A stretch of 64,000 bases of DNA from Acholeplasmatales bacterium. GTDB taxonomy: Bacteria; Bacillota_I; Bacilli_A; Acholeplasmatales; Anaeroplasmataceae. Shown piece after piece: positions 54,740 to 62,992 of this stretch (within the stretch, counting starts at the first letter, position 1; every line of letters starts with the position of its first letter). Both the position numbers and the translations under genes were made by a program. The notes beneath the pieces were generated by a model. It saw only the letters and a program-made list of their open reading frames with translations. It was not told the DNA's origin and searched no databases. The stretch lies in assembly GCA_017542485.1 (NCBI GenBank), contig JAFXXC010000006.1:1-64000 (forward strand), given 5' to 3'.

Positions 54740-55324
54740 TTACTTAATCATTCCATTAAATCCTAGGAATGCCATAGCCATTAACGCAGCAGTTACTAAA
54801 GCAATAGGTATACCCTTAAATGCTTTAGGAGTATTTGATGCATCAAGACGATATCTAATAGCAGAGAATACAAATATTACTACAGCGAAACCAACACCAG
54901 TACCAATAGCATTTGCCATTGAATCACCAAAGTTTAATGCTTGATCAGTATTACCTTGAGCAACACCTAATACAGCACAGTTTGTAGTAATTAATGGTAA
55001 GTAAACACCTAATGCTTTATATAATGATGGTGAATACTTCTTAATAATCATTTCAATTAATTGAACTAAAGATGCTATAACTAAAATATAAGTTATTGTA
55101 TCCATAAATGGAATACCAGCAAGCTTCAATAATTCATAAATAGGCCAACAAATTGCACTAGCTAACACTATTACAAATGTAACTGCCAAGCCCATACCTA
55201 AGGCACTAGATGTTTTCTTAGATACACCTAAGAATGGACAAATACCATAGAATCTTGATAAGGTAACATTGTTGATAAGCATAGCATTAATGATACCTAA
55301 TAAAAATGCGATTATCCAATTCAT
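54740..55324 (-). CDS. rnfA: Rnf complex subunit A
   Basis: 194 residues with six membrane helices, the size of RnfA/NqrE. The conserved Cys segments CPFLGVSKKTSSALGMG (N-terminal half) and TTNCAVLGVAQG (middle) are those that hold the membrane [2Fe-2S] or similar iron centre shared with RnfE. It is part of the ion-translocating ferredoxin:NAD+ oxidoreductase. It begins 1 base after rnfE. No departure from the family was noticed. Confidence 0.95.
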   Translation of the reverse strand: MNWIIAFLLGIINAMLINNVTLSRFYGICPFLGVSKKTSSALGMGLAVTFVIVLASAICWPIYELLKLAGIPFMDTITYILVIASLVQLIEMIIKKYSPSLYKALGVYLPLITTNCAVLGVAQGNTDQALNFGDSMANAIGTGVGFAVVIFVFSAIRYRLDASNTPKAFKGIPIALVTAALMAMAFLGFNGMIK

Positions 55325-55325
55325 A

Positions 55326-56219
55326 CTATGCCACCTCCTTAGCAGGTTCTAATTGTTGAGGCTTTTCATCAGCTTTTGTTTCTTCCTTAACCTCAACAGG
55401 TTTTTCTTGTGGTTTATTTTCGCCACTTTCTAAATCTTTTGGCTCTTCAGCTTTTGCCTCTTGAGCTTTCTTTTCTTCTTCAGCTTTCTTAGCTGCTTCT
55501 TCAGCTGCCTTCTTAGCAGCAACCTCAGCGGCTTTCTTTGCTTTTAATTCTTCAATTCTTGCCTTTTCTAAAGCAATTTTCTTATCTTCGCTAACATTAT
55601 GTCTCCATGCGATAAATGCTAAAACACAACCTAGAACTAAGAAACCACCAGCAGATTGAACGAATAAGCTTATTGCAATTGATTCAGGGAATATTTGCCA
55701 CTTTAATGGAGTTGGTAATGGGAAATAATAACCAAATGTTAATGCTCCTGTACCAATTAACTCTCTAATAAATGCAATAATACATAATGCCATTGTAAAT
55801 CCTATACCAGTACCAACTGCATCAAAGAAAGATGCCTTAGGACCGTTCTTAGAAGCAAATGATTCAGCTCTACCTAAAATTATACAGTTAACAACGATTA
55901 GAGATATGAATACACCTAAAGAATCATAAAGTGCAGGAATATAAGCCTGAGTTAACATTTTAATAATAGTAACAAATGTAGCAATAATAACAATGTAACA
56001 TGGAATCTTTACTTCAGCAGGAATAATATTTCTTAATAATGAAATTAAAACATTTGAACCAATTAATACTAATATTACAAGTAATCCCATACCTAAGGCA
56101 GCCTCAACACTCTTTGTTGTAGCAAGTGTAGGACAGCAACCAAGCAATGCGACAAATACTGGATTTTCTTTGATAATACCAGCTAAAAAGGCAGCTTTAC
56201 TAGAAATTTTCTTTTCCAT
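55326..56219 (-). CDS. rnfE: Rnf complex subunit E with a long charged C-terminal tail
   Basis: 297 residues. The first 206 are a normal RnfE/NqrD membrane domain with LLGCCPTLATTKSVE (Cys28/29) and VNCIILGRAE (Cys112). Residues 207-297 form an extra tail rich in Ala, Lys, Glu and Pro: first a likely coiled coil (KKIALEKARIEELKAKKAAE), then a disordered stretch. Most RnfE proteins stop near 200-230 residues. The frame is open and uninterrupted, and codon use looks the same as in the rest of the gene. The tail would be cytoplasmic and may recruit a partner. It starts 2 bases after rnfG. Confidence 0.93.
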   Translation of the reverse strand: MEKKISSKAAFLAGIIKENPVFVALLGCCPTLATTKSVEAALGMGLLVILVLIGSNVLISLLRNIIPAEVKIPCYIVIIATFVTIIKMLTQAYIPALYDSLGVFISLIVVNCIILGRAESFASKNGPKASFFDAVGTGIGFTMALCIIAFIRELIGTGALTFGYYFPLPTPLKWQIFPESIAISLFVQSAGGFLVLGCVLAFIAWRHNVSEDKKIALEKARIEELKAKKAAEVAAKKAAEEAAKKAEEEKKAQEAKAEEPKDLESGENKPQEKPVEVKEETKADEKPQQLEPAKEVA

Positions 56220-56221
56220 AA

Positions 56222-56806
56222 TTATTTGCCTCCTTTCGCATCAGCTAAGGCAATATTAACTAATTCCTTAACTAATGTCGCACCATAAGTGGCACCACAT
56301 TTAACATTAATATTTTCAACATCTTTTTCTGATAAATCACCAACTTCAGCAGTAACACCATCTGAATAAGGATTTAATTCATATACCTCTTCCTTACTAG
56401 AATGATAATTTGCTTTTACATGTGAATTAACTGTAGATGCAAAAGATTGTCCGTTTTCTAAGAACTCAACCTGATATACTGTATTATTAGCTGATATAGC
56501 AACCATTAATGTGATAGCACCATAAGCATTCTTACCTGTTACAGTATATAAAGTTCCTAATACCTTATCAGATGAATCTTTTGCAGTAATCTTTTTAGTG
56601 ATTGCACTATTAACACTATCTAAAGATTCAACTTTTGATTTTTCACTATCATAATTTGAATAAATAGCTTGAATAGTTTCTGTTTCCTTCTTTTCGTCAT
56701 TTTTAGCAATAACAGGTGAAGTTAACATATTAAGTGCTGCAAGAATTGCTGCACAAACAAGGGCAATTGCTCCTAATATAGCAGAAATTTTAAAATATCC
56801 CTTCAT
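56222..56806 (-). CDS. rnfG: Rnf complex subunit G (FMN-binding)
   Basis: 194 residues from the ATG at 56806, which shares one base with the rnfD stop (TAATG). One N-terminal membrane helix (8-30) anchors an extracytoplasmic FMN-binding domain. The flavinylation site reads CGATYGAT (170-177), where Thr173 would carry covalent FMN; many relatives have Ser in place of Cys170. A longer in-frame start at 56890 would run inside rnfD and is rejected. It passes electrons within the Rnf complex. Confidence 0.93.
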   Translation of the reverse strand: MKGYFKISAILGAIALVCAAILAALNMLTSPVIAKNDEKKETETIQAIYSNYDSEKSKVESLDSVNSAITKKITAKDSSDKVLGTLYTVTGKNAYGAITLMVAISANNTVYQVEFLENGQSFASTVNSHVKANYHSSKEEVYELNPYSDGVTAEVGDLSEKDVENINVKCGATYGATLVKELVNIALADAKGGK

Positions 56807-57906
56807 TAGAACCAACCTCCCATCACTGAAGCTGATACTATACAGCAGATAACTACCATATAGCAGCCAACTACTAAGCATTGCTTCCAAGTATATGTAT
56901 TTGGTTTTCCACGCATAAAGTGATCAATTGTAGGAACTAACATATTTGCAATTAAAATTGAGAATGCTGCACCTTCTGGATATGCACCAACAACTCTAAT
57001 TAATGCTGTAATTGTACCTGCAATTGTACCAAATAAAATTCTACCAAATTTAGATGTAGGTGATGTTACTGGATCTGTAACCATAAATACAGCAGCAAAT
57101 AACATACCACCTGATAAAATTTGATACATCCAAACTTCAAATACATTTATATTTGAATCAATCTTTAAGAAACTTACTGCAGCTATTAGCATTACTACAG
57201 CAAATGATAATAAATAACTTAAGAATGATCTTAAATCAGCACTTCTTCTTACAAATAAATATAAAGCACCTACTAATATTAATAAAGCACTTACTTCACC
57301 CATTGCACCAGGAACATTACCTAAGAATAAGTCAAGTAATGAGTAGCTCATATTACCAAGATTACCTTTAACTGATGCTAAAGGTGTAGCACCTGCTATT
57401 ACGGCACCGCCTGATAAAATATTTGCCTCACCTATTTTAGTACCAAAACAAATAGTTGCGAAAATTCTTCCTGATGCGGCTGGATTAAATATATTACTAC
57501 CTAACCCACCAAATACCATCTTACCAATAATGATACCAAATGCAGCACCTGTTAATACAACATATGGGCTACAACCAGCAGGCATAATTAATGCAAAAAT
57601 TAATGCAGAAATAAGTGGTGCTAAAATATTATTAATTGTATATGTTGATTTTACTTTTTGGAATCCTTCCTTAGAGAATAATTCCTTTACCTTCATTCCT
57701 TTTGGCCAATGAATGAACATATGAATAAGTAGCTCAAAGCCTATCATTGCAGCTATACTTATTAAAAATACATAAATACCATTCCATCCATTCTGAATCA
57801 TCGCAAATACTGTGACAGGCATTAAAGCTATAATAACATCTGTCATCATTCTTGCTACTGAAACATTCTTACGAATATATGGAGATGATTGTGGAACTAA
57901 CTTCAT
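56806..57906 (-). CDS. rnfD: Rnf complex subunit D
   Basis: 366 residues with about nine membrane helices. The covalent FMN site AGATPLA (Thr174) and the segment GGLGSNIFNPAASGRIFA are typical of RnfD/NqrB. The ATG at 57906 is chosen over an in-frame start at 57930 because GGGAGGAG lies 6 bases upstream. The ribosome site overlaps the end of rnfC, so translation is likely coupled. It is one of the ion-pumping core subunits. Confidence 0.94.
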   Translation of the reverse strand: MKLVPQSSPYIRKNVSVARMMTDVIIALMPVTVFAMIQNGWNGIYVFLISIAAMIGFELLIHMFIHWPKGMKVKELFSKEGFQKVKSTYTINNILAPLISALIFALIMPAGCSPYVVLTGAAFGIIIGKMVFGGLGSNIFNPAASGRIFATICFGTKIGEANILSGGAVIAGATPLASVKGNLGNMSYSLLDLFLGNVPGAMGEVSALLILVGALYLFVRRSADLRSFLSYLLSFAVVMLIAAVSFLKIDSNINVFEVWMYQILSGGMLFAAVFMVTDPVTSPTSKFGRILFGTIAGTITALIRVVGAYPEGAAFSILIANMLVPTIDHFMRGKPNTYTWKQCLVVGCYMVVICCIVSASVMGGWF

Positions 57907-57919
57907 ACTATTCTCCTCC

Positions 57920-59221
57920 CTACATCGCAAGTTTCTTTGCCTTACGGCAATACTCAGTTAAATGAATCTTTGATGTGCAAGTATATGAACACATACCACA
58001 TAAAATACAAGATTTTATATTAAGCTTATTTTTAATAGAATCTTTATCATTATTCTTTACAGCTTGCATAATTTGAACAGGCTGTAATCCAGCAGGACAA
58101 GAATATACACAAGATCCACATCTAACACATGGTTCTTCAACCTCAGGCTTTTCATCAAGAATAATACATGATGTACAAGTCTTAGTAATAACTGCATCAT
58201 CACGAACTAGGTTAGCACCCATCATAGGTCCACCTAAGATTAATACTTTATTCTTATCTTCATTAATATATCCACCACATTGGGCAATTACTTCTGTTAA
58301 TGAAGTACCTATTCTTAAACGGAAGTTTGTTGGTGTTTTAATGCCATCGCCTGTTAATGTGAAATTTCTTTTCATAACAGGTTGATTTCTCTTGATGGCT
58401 CTCCACAAACCAGCTACTGTTGATACGTTGAATACCATTACTCCAAGCTTTGCAGGTAATACTCCGGCAGGAACCTTAATTCCTAAACCAGTCTTTATCA
58501 TTTCAATTTCCCATCCTTGAGGATAATAGTTACCAACTCTATGGATTTCAACAGGAGCTCCAGGGAATTGTGTCAATTCCGCTGTTAAAGTATCATATAA
58601 GTCTTGATACTTTTTCTTAATACAAATTACTACTCTTTTTGCTTTAAATGCTTGTAAAGCGTATAAAGAGCCTTGAATTACTCTTCTTGGATGCTCCATT
58701 ATCATTCTATGGTCTGCAGAAAGATATGGTTCACATTCAACACCATTGATACAAATCGTATCAATAGGATCAGTTGTTTGAAATTTAATATATGTTGGGA
58801 ATGATGAACCACCTAAACCAACCAATGAACAATTTTTAGTAATTTCAACAAAATCTTCTCTAGTTAATTTTGCAATTTCTTCATCGGTTCTTTCTTTAAT
58901 AGATTCATCTTCTGTGTCTTGCATGTCATTTTTTATCTGAACAAATTCAGTTAATTTACCGCTTCTATGAAATTTCTTTACAAATCCTACTACTTCGCCA
59001 GATACAGTAGAATGGAAAGGTTGCTCAAAAAACGGACCCTTTCTTAAGCCAATTACTTGACCCATTTTAACCTTGTCACCAACTTTAACATAACATTCAC
59101 CCTGTCCACATCTTGCATTGGTAATTGCTATATAGACATATTCAGGATTAACGTATCTAACTGTTGGCAAACTGTTAGTCAGACGTCTAATATTAGCTAT
59201 CTGCCTAGTTTTAGCTATCAA
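57920..59221 (-). CDS. rnfC: Rnf complex subunit C
   Basis: 433 residues, the short RnfC form without the long Ala/Lys tail of proteobacteria. The NADH/FMN site has GLGGSSFPT (135-143) and INGVECEPYL. Two [4Fe-4S] motifs follow: Cys365, 368, 371, 375 and Cys405, 408, 411, 415. RnfC is the peripheral NAD-reducing subunit. It overlaps the upstream ANTAR regulator gene by 4 bases (ATGA), so both are translated together. Confidence 0.95.
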   Translation of the reverse strand: MIAKTRQIANIRRLTNSLPTVRYVNPEYVYIAITNARCGQGECYVKVGDKVKMGQVIGLRKGPFFEQPFHSTVSGEVVGFVKKFHRSGKLTEFVQIKNDMQDTEDESIKERTDEEIAKLTREDFVEITKNCSLVGLGGSSFPTYIKFQTTDPIDTICINGVECEPYLSADHRMIMEHPRRVIQGSLYALQAFKAKRVVICIKKKYQDLYDTLTAELTQFPGAPVEIHRVGNYYPQGWEIEMIKTGLGIKVPAGVLPAKLGVMVFNVSTVAGLWRAIKRNQPVMKRNFTLTGDGIKTPTNFRLRIGTSLTEVIAQCGGYINEDKNKVLILGGPMMGANLVRDDAVITKTCTSCIILDEKPEVEEPCVRCGSCVYSCPAGLQPVQIMQAVKNNDKDSIKNKLNIKSCILCGMCSYTCTSKIHLTEYCRKAKKLAM

Positions 59222-59781
59222 ATTAAATCACCCCTTAATATAATCTTTGATACCTCTAACTTAGAAATTCTTTCATCCATTGCATATTTCAAAATATATT
59301 TATAAGTCTCTTCTTCACTCATATTCTTTTTATTCATTAGATATAATTTAGCTTTAGTAACAAATTTGCTTTCTTCTAACTTATCTTTATACTTGTTAAG
59401 TTCATCTGTTACCTTATCAATGATATTAATGCTTCTCGCCATTATTGTAATAATATCATTTAATACTTCTTCCTTACCAGGCTCTATCATATAAAACCTT
59501 GGATTATTAGTCGCATTAAACAAACTTCCATATTCTAAATTTCTACTAATATAGATGATTCCGCATCGTTTTGCATTTAATAGCATATCAAACAAATTAT
59601 AATAATTGCCTATATAACTACTATGTACAATAATAAAATCAACCGGATGAGCACAAATATATCCATAAACATCTTTAGACGAAATATCCAAAATTTTAAC
59701 GTTATATTTTATTTTATCTAAACATCTATCAATATTTCTTATAAAAGATTGATCATTAGAAAGAACATATATTCTTTTCAT
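59218..59781 (-). CDS. ANTAR-domain RNA-binding regulator with receiver-like N-terminus
   Basis: 187 residues. The C-terminal 50 residues (about 130-182) match the ANTAR fold of AmiR/NasR antiterminators: SKFVTKAKLYLMNKKNMSEE, then YILKYAMDERISK. The N-terminal half (1-115) resembles a response-regulator receiver, but the usual phospho-acceptor Asp after the third strand is His53 (DFIIVHSS), so it is probably a pseudo-receiver. ANTAR proteins bind RNA hairpins with six-base loops and block termination. It directly precedes rnfC with a 4-base overlap, making it the first regulatory gene of the rnf transcript. A hairpin covers its own ribosome site. Confidence 0.85.
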   Translation of the reverse strand: MKRIYVLSNDQSFIRNIDRCLDKIKYNVKILDISSKDVYGYICAHPVDFIIVHSSYIGNYYNLFDMLLNAKRCGIIYISRNLEYGSLFNATNNPRFYMIEPGKEEVLNDIITIMARSINIIDKVTDELNKYKDKLEESKFVTKAKLYLMNKKNMSEEETYKYILKYAMDERISKLEVSKIILRGDLI

Positions 59782-59782
59782 A

Positions 59783-59805
59783 GATTACACCCCATTGTGT
59801 AAATC
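59783..59805 (-). promoter_or_regulatory. Hexaloop hairpin over the ribosome-binding site of the ANTAR gene
   Basis: On the minus strand: GATTTACAC, loop AATGGG, GTGTAATC, an 8-base-pair stem with one bulged U. The ribosome site GGGGTG spans the loop and 3' arm, and the start codon follows 1 base after the stem. The loop has A at position 1 and G at position 4, the pattern described for ANTAR-binding hairpins. A second hairpin upstream (59825-59840, loop AAAACA) matches only position 1. Confidence 0.5.
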
Positions 59806-59810
59806 ATTAA

Positions 59811-61076
59811 TTAATCTTCTAAATATGGATGTTTTTCCATTAAGCTAATTACTTCTTCTCTAATCTTAGCTAATTCTTCTTCATTATCTTTATTCTTTAA
59901 TGCTCTATCAATGAAATTAGCTACCATTCTCATTTCATTTTCATTAAAGCCACGAGTTGTTACTGCAGCTGCACCAAGTCTCAAACCAGATGTAATTGTT
60001 GGTTTTTGTGTGTCGTTAGGAATGGCATTCTTGTTTGCTGTAATATTTACTGAATGTAAAATATTCTCTGCCTTCTTACCTGTTACACCAACGCTGCCAA
60101 AAATATCAACTAAAATTAAATGATTATCTGTACCACCAGATACAAGCTTATAACCTAGTTTTCCTAATTCATCAGCAAGTGCTGCACAGTTTTTAACAAC
60201 TTGTTTAGCATATTCTTTAAATTCAGGTTGTAAAGCTTCTTTAAAAGCTACTGCCTTTGCAGCAACTACGTGCATTAAAGGTCCACCTTGACATCCAGGG
60301 AACACACTTGAATTAATTTTCTTAGCTAATGCTTCATCATTAGTTAAAATCATACCACCACGAGGTCCTCTTAATGTTTTATGAGTAGTCGTTGTAACAA
60401 TATCAGCATACTCAATTGGATTTGGATGACAACCTGCTGCTACTAGACCAGCAATGTGAGCCATATCAACCATAAAGTAGCATTTACGTTCTGCCTTAGC
60501 ACTAACCTTATCAGCTATTTCTCTAAATTTTTTGAAATCAATAATTCTTGGATATGCAGATGCTCCTGCAACAATAACGTTAGGTAATTCTTCTAAAGCA
60601 ATTCTTTCTACTGCTTCATAATCAATATAACCATTATCCTTTAAGCCATAGTTAACTGCCTTATACATCTTTCCAGAAAAGTTAACTGAATAGCCATGAG
60701 TCAAATGTCCACCAGCATCAAGTGACATACCTAAAATCTTATCGCCAGGCATTAATATAGCATTATAAGCTGCTAAATTAGCTGATGCACCAGAGTGTGG
60801 TTGTACATTAGCAAAATTAGCTCCAAATAATTGGCAAGCTCTTTCAATAGCTAATGTTTCAACAACATCAACATTTTCACATCCGCCATAATATCTTTTT
60901 CCGCTATATCCTTCAGCATACTTGTTAGTTAAACAAGATCCTTGTGCCTCAAGCACTGCCTTAGATACAAAGTTTTCAGAAGCAATTAATTCGATATGAG
61001 TTCTTTGCCTTTTTAATTCTGCTTCAATAGAATTAAATACTTCACTATCGAATTCACATAATTTTTTATTGTTCAT
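59811..61076 (-). CDS. glyA: Serine hydroxymethyltransferase
   Basis: 421 residues. The motifs [35 protein letters not shown] and the PLP-lysine segment [15 protein letters not shown] are diagnostic. It converts serine and tetrahydrofolate to glycine and methylene-THF, feeding one-carbon units to FolD, PurN and PurH. The ATG at 61076 (GAAGGAG upstream) is preferred over 61103. Only 29 bases separate it from the ANTAR gene, with no terminator between them, so it may lead the whole rnf transcript. Confidence 0.97.
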   Translation of the reverse strand: MNNKKLCEFDSEVFNSIEAELKRQRTHIELIASENFVSKAVLEAQGSCLTNKYAEGYSGKRYYGGCENVDVVETLAIERACQLFGANFANVQPHSGASANLAAYNAILMPGDKILGMSLDAGGHLTHGYSVNFSGKMYKAVNYGLKDNGYIDYEAVERIALEELPNVIVAGASAYPRIIDFKKFREIADKVSAKAERKCYFMVDMAHIAGLVAAGCHPNPIEYADIVTTTTHKTLRGPRGGMILTNDEALAKKINSSVFPGCQGGPLMHVVAAKAVAFKEALQPEFKEYAKQVVKNCAALADELGKLGYKLVSGGTDNHLILVDIFGSVGVTGKKAENILHSVNITANKNAIPNDTQKPTITSGLRLGAAAVTTRGFNENEMRMVANFIDRALKNKDNEEELAKIREEVISLMEKHPYLED

Positions 61077-61108
61077 AATTTTCTCCTTCAAATATTTGCT
61101 CATTTTTT

Positions 61109-61117
61109 ATTATATCA
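61109..61117 (-). promoter_or_regulatory. Extended -10 promoter element of glyA
   Basis: On the minus strand TGATATAAT, an extended -10 element, 33 bases before the start codon. A good -35 at 17 bases is missing; TTGCAT lies at 19. Confidence 0.6.
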
Positions 61118-61134
61118 TAATAAAACACAATTTA

Positions 61135-61148
61135 TGCAAACGTTTTTA
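61135..61148. promoter_or_regulatory. cre-like / LacI-family operator candidate upstream of glyA
   Basis: TGCAAACGTTTTTA, centred on CG like catabolite-response and other LacI-family operators. It matches the cre consensus TGWAANCGNTNWCA at 12 of 14 positions on the minus strand. It overlaps the -35 region of the glyA promoter. Confidence 0.35.
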
Positions 61149-61203
61149 AAATATTATTAAAAAAAATAACGATTTTTTTATATTTTTTTCACTTAAACGA
61201 TTA

Positions 61204-61233
61204 AAAAAACTGTTAGATTTTTCTCTAACAGTC
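61204..61233 (-). terminator. Terminator of the diguanylate cyclase gene
   Basis: ACTGTTAGA and TCTAACAGT arms (61210-61233) around a 6-base loop, followed by TTTTTTT on the minus strand. It begins 6 bases after the stop codon. Confidence 0.92.
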
Positions 61234-61239
61234 TTTTAA

Positions 61240-62289
61240 TTACTTTAAATCATCTAAATTGATGTTTTGATAATATAATTCCAATGCTAATGTATTAGCA
61301 AAATTCAATAAAACATCCATATCTAAGTTTTGCCAAATTCTACCACTTGGATTTTCTGTAATATCCGCTCTAACGAATCCAAAGCTCTTATCATGAGCTT
61401 TTATTTCTACCCAAAATGAAGAATATATTCCCTGGCTTCTTAATTCATATGCTAATTCCTTATTAAAATATTCATCAATTGAATTTCTATAAAAAATACC
61501 AGTATGATTATTAATATGCTTATACATCAACTCTGATGGTATTGTTCTGAAATCCTTCTTTTTACATATAGGATGGAAATATTCAAATAATAACTCTTTA
61601 TTTGTACTTATGCATAAATGATCAATCATAAAGAAACTACCAAGTGAATTCATAGAATCAATTATTCCTTGCCTAATATCTCCTTGTGTTGCCTTCTTAT
61701 AAATAGTGGCATAAATATATGTTGAAGACATTACCTTATCTCTTTCGGTCTTTAAATTGATATTAGCATGCTTTTCAGCTAAATATATGATAAAGCAATT
61801 TCTACCCTTCATCTTACCTCTATATAAAGCCTTGTCTGCAAGTTCAAATAATCCGTCAATATTAGTAGAGTCTTTAGGGAATCTTGAAGAACCCATAGTG
61901 ACAGTCATATTTAAATCATTTAAATCCTTACTTTTAAGTTTTCTTGGACATTCAATTAACTCGTGCCAAACACTCCAAACATCATCATATTCTACAATTT
62001 TTGGGACAACAACCAAGAACTCGTCTCCACCATAACGTCCAACAACACCGATATCGCCAATGATCTTTTCCATTCTTCGTGATATTTCATACAATGCTCT
62101 ATCGCCAACCTTATGACCATGTCCATCATTTACATATTTAAAATTATCAACATCTAATATACATAAACAAAAGGGGATATTCTTACTTACTAATAATTCC
62201 ATATATGAAAAAATGACTTCTCTATTGTAAACCTTAGTTAATTCATCAGTTTTATCATATTTATCATCAAAAAATTCTTCGAATAGCAT
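61240..62289 (-). CDS. Diguanylate cyclase (GGDEF) with C-terminal GAF-like domain
   Basis: 349 residues, soluble. The GGDEF domain comes first (about 10-175) with the intact signature GRYGGDEF (87-91), metal-binding Asp46 and the substrate segment FKYVNDGHGHKVGD. The product-inhibition site RxxD usually found five residues upstream is absent. Residues about 185-345 look like a GAF- or PAS-like sensor (STYIYATIYKKATQGDI, then SFGFVRADITENPSG). The GGDEF-first order is less common than sensor-first. It should make c-di-GMP from GTP. Ribosome site AGGTGG. It is separate from the flavin reductase gene upstream. Confidence 0.9.
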   Translation of the reverse strand: MLFEEFFDDKYDKTDELTKVYNREVIFSYMELLVSKNIPFCLCILDVDNFKYVNDGHGHKVGDRALYEISRRMEKIIGDIGVVGRYGGDEFLVVVPKIVEYDDVWSVWHELIECPRKLKSKDLNDLNMTVTMGSSRFPKDSTNIDGLFELADKALYRGKMKGRNCFIIYLAEKHANINLKTERDKVMSSTYIYATIYKKATQGDIRQGIIDSMNSLGSFFMIDHLCISTNKELLFEYFHPICKKKDFRTIPSELMYKHINNHTGIFYRNSIDEYFNKELAYELRSQGIYSSFWVEIKAHDKSFGFVRADITENPSGRIWQNLDMDVLLNFANTLALELYYQNINLDDLK

Positions 62290-62370
62290 ATATTCACCAC
62301 CTAAAAAACGTCTAATACTACTAATATAGTATCTTAATTTTAATAAAAATGCAAATATTATATTATTAAA

Positions 62371-62931
62371 CTACTTCTTCTTAACACTGTATCCAAATTT
62401 TCCAACATATTCACCTAATGTATAATATTCTCCATGACTATATGCAATTGGATTAGAATCCTCAAATTTAAATCTACCTTTTTCATCCATATATTTACTA
62501 TCTACTGTAACCCCTAATATATCAGCGATTATCATATGATGCGATCCCAAAGGAACAATTTCTTTTACCCTACATTCAAGATTGACAGGAGATTCCAAAA
62601 TAGAAGGTGCACTAACATACTTAGATTCAATTGGTGTTAATTTTAATTCCTTAAACTTATCAACATCTTTACCACTTTTAACACCACAATAATCACACGC
62701 ATAGGTTAATTCTTTATTCACTAAATTAACCACAAAATTTCCACTTTCTTTAATGATGTTGTAAGAATATCTTTCAGGCCTAACTGAAATATATAAAATT
62801 GGTGGATTTGTACACAAATTACCACACCACGCAACAGTAATAATATTTAATTTACCATCATTACCCTTACAGCTTACCATAACTGCTGGTAATGGATTTA
62901 GCATATTTCCGCCTTTCCAATACTCCTTCAT
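62371..62931 (-). CDS. Flavin reductase-like FMN-binding protein
   Basis: 186 residues. The flavin reductase-like split-barrel pattern is clear: LNPLPAVMVSCKG, NIITVAWCGNLCTNPPILYISVRPERYSY and GNFVVNL in order. The middle part SHHMIIADILGVTVDSKY and the C-terminal HGEYYTLGEYVGKFGYSVKKK fit the family. The ATG at 62931 with GGGTG upstream is favoured over a TTG at 62943. Such proteins reduce or bind FMN for partner enzymes. The partner is not evident here. A terminator separates it from the MATE gene upstream. Confidence 0.85.
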   Translation of the reverse strand: MKEYWKGGNMLNPLPAVMVSCKGNDGKLNIITVAWCGNLCTNPPILYISVRPERYSYNIIKESGNFVVNLVNKELTYACDYCGVKSGKDVDKFKELKLTPIESKYVSAPSILESPVNLECRVKEIVPLGSHHMIIADILGVTVDSKYMDEKGRFKFEDSNPIAYSHGEYYTLGEYVGKFGYSVKKK

Positions 62932-62975
62932 AATATCACCCAAAACAATTGTACATTATTTCAAATTAAAAGAAA

Positions 62976-62992
62976 AGCGGGATTAACCCGCT
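62976..62992 (-). terminator. Terminator overlapping the end of the MATE gene
   Basis: AGCGGG and CCCGCT arms with a 5-base loop that contains the gene's stop codon. On the minus strand TTTTCTTTTAATTT follows. Confidence 0.82.

Noticed and set aside
59825-59840. A complete two-hairpin ANTAR target including ATGGA-AAAACA-TCCAT
   Set aside because: The upstream hexaloop has A at position 1 but not G at position 4, and it lies within the conserved glyA coding end, so only the downstream hairpin is kept as a candidate.
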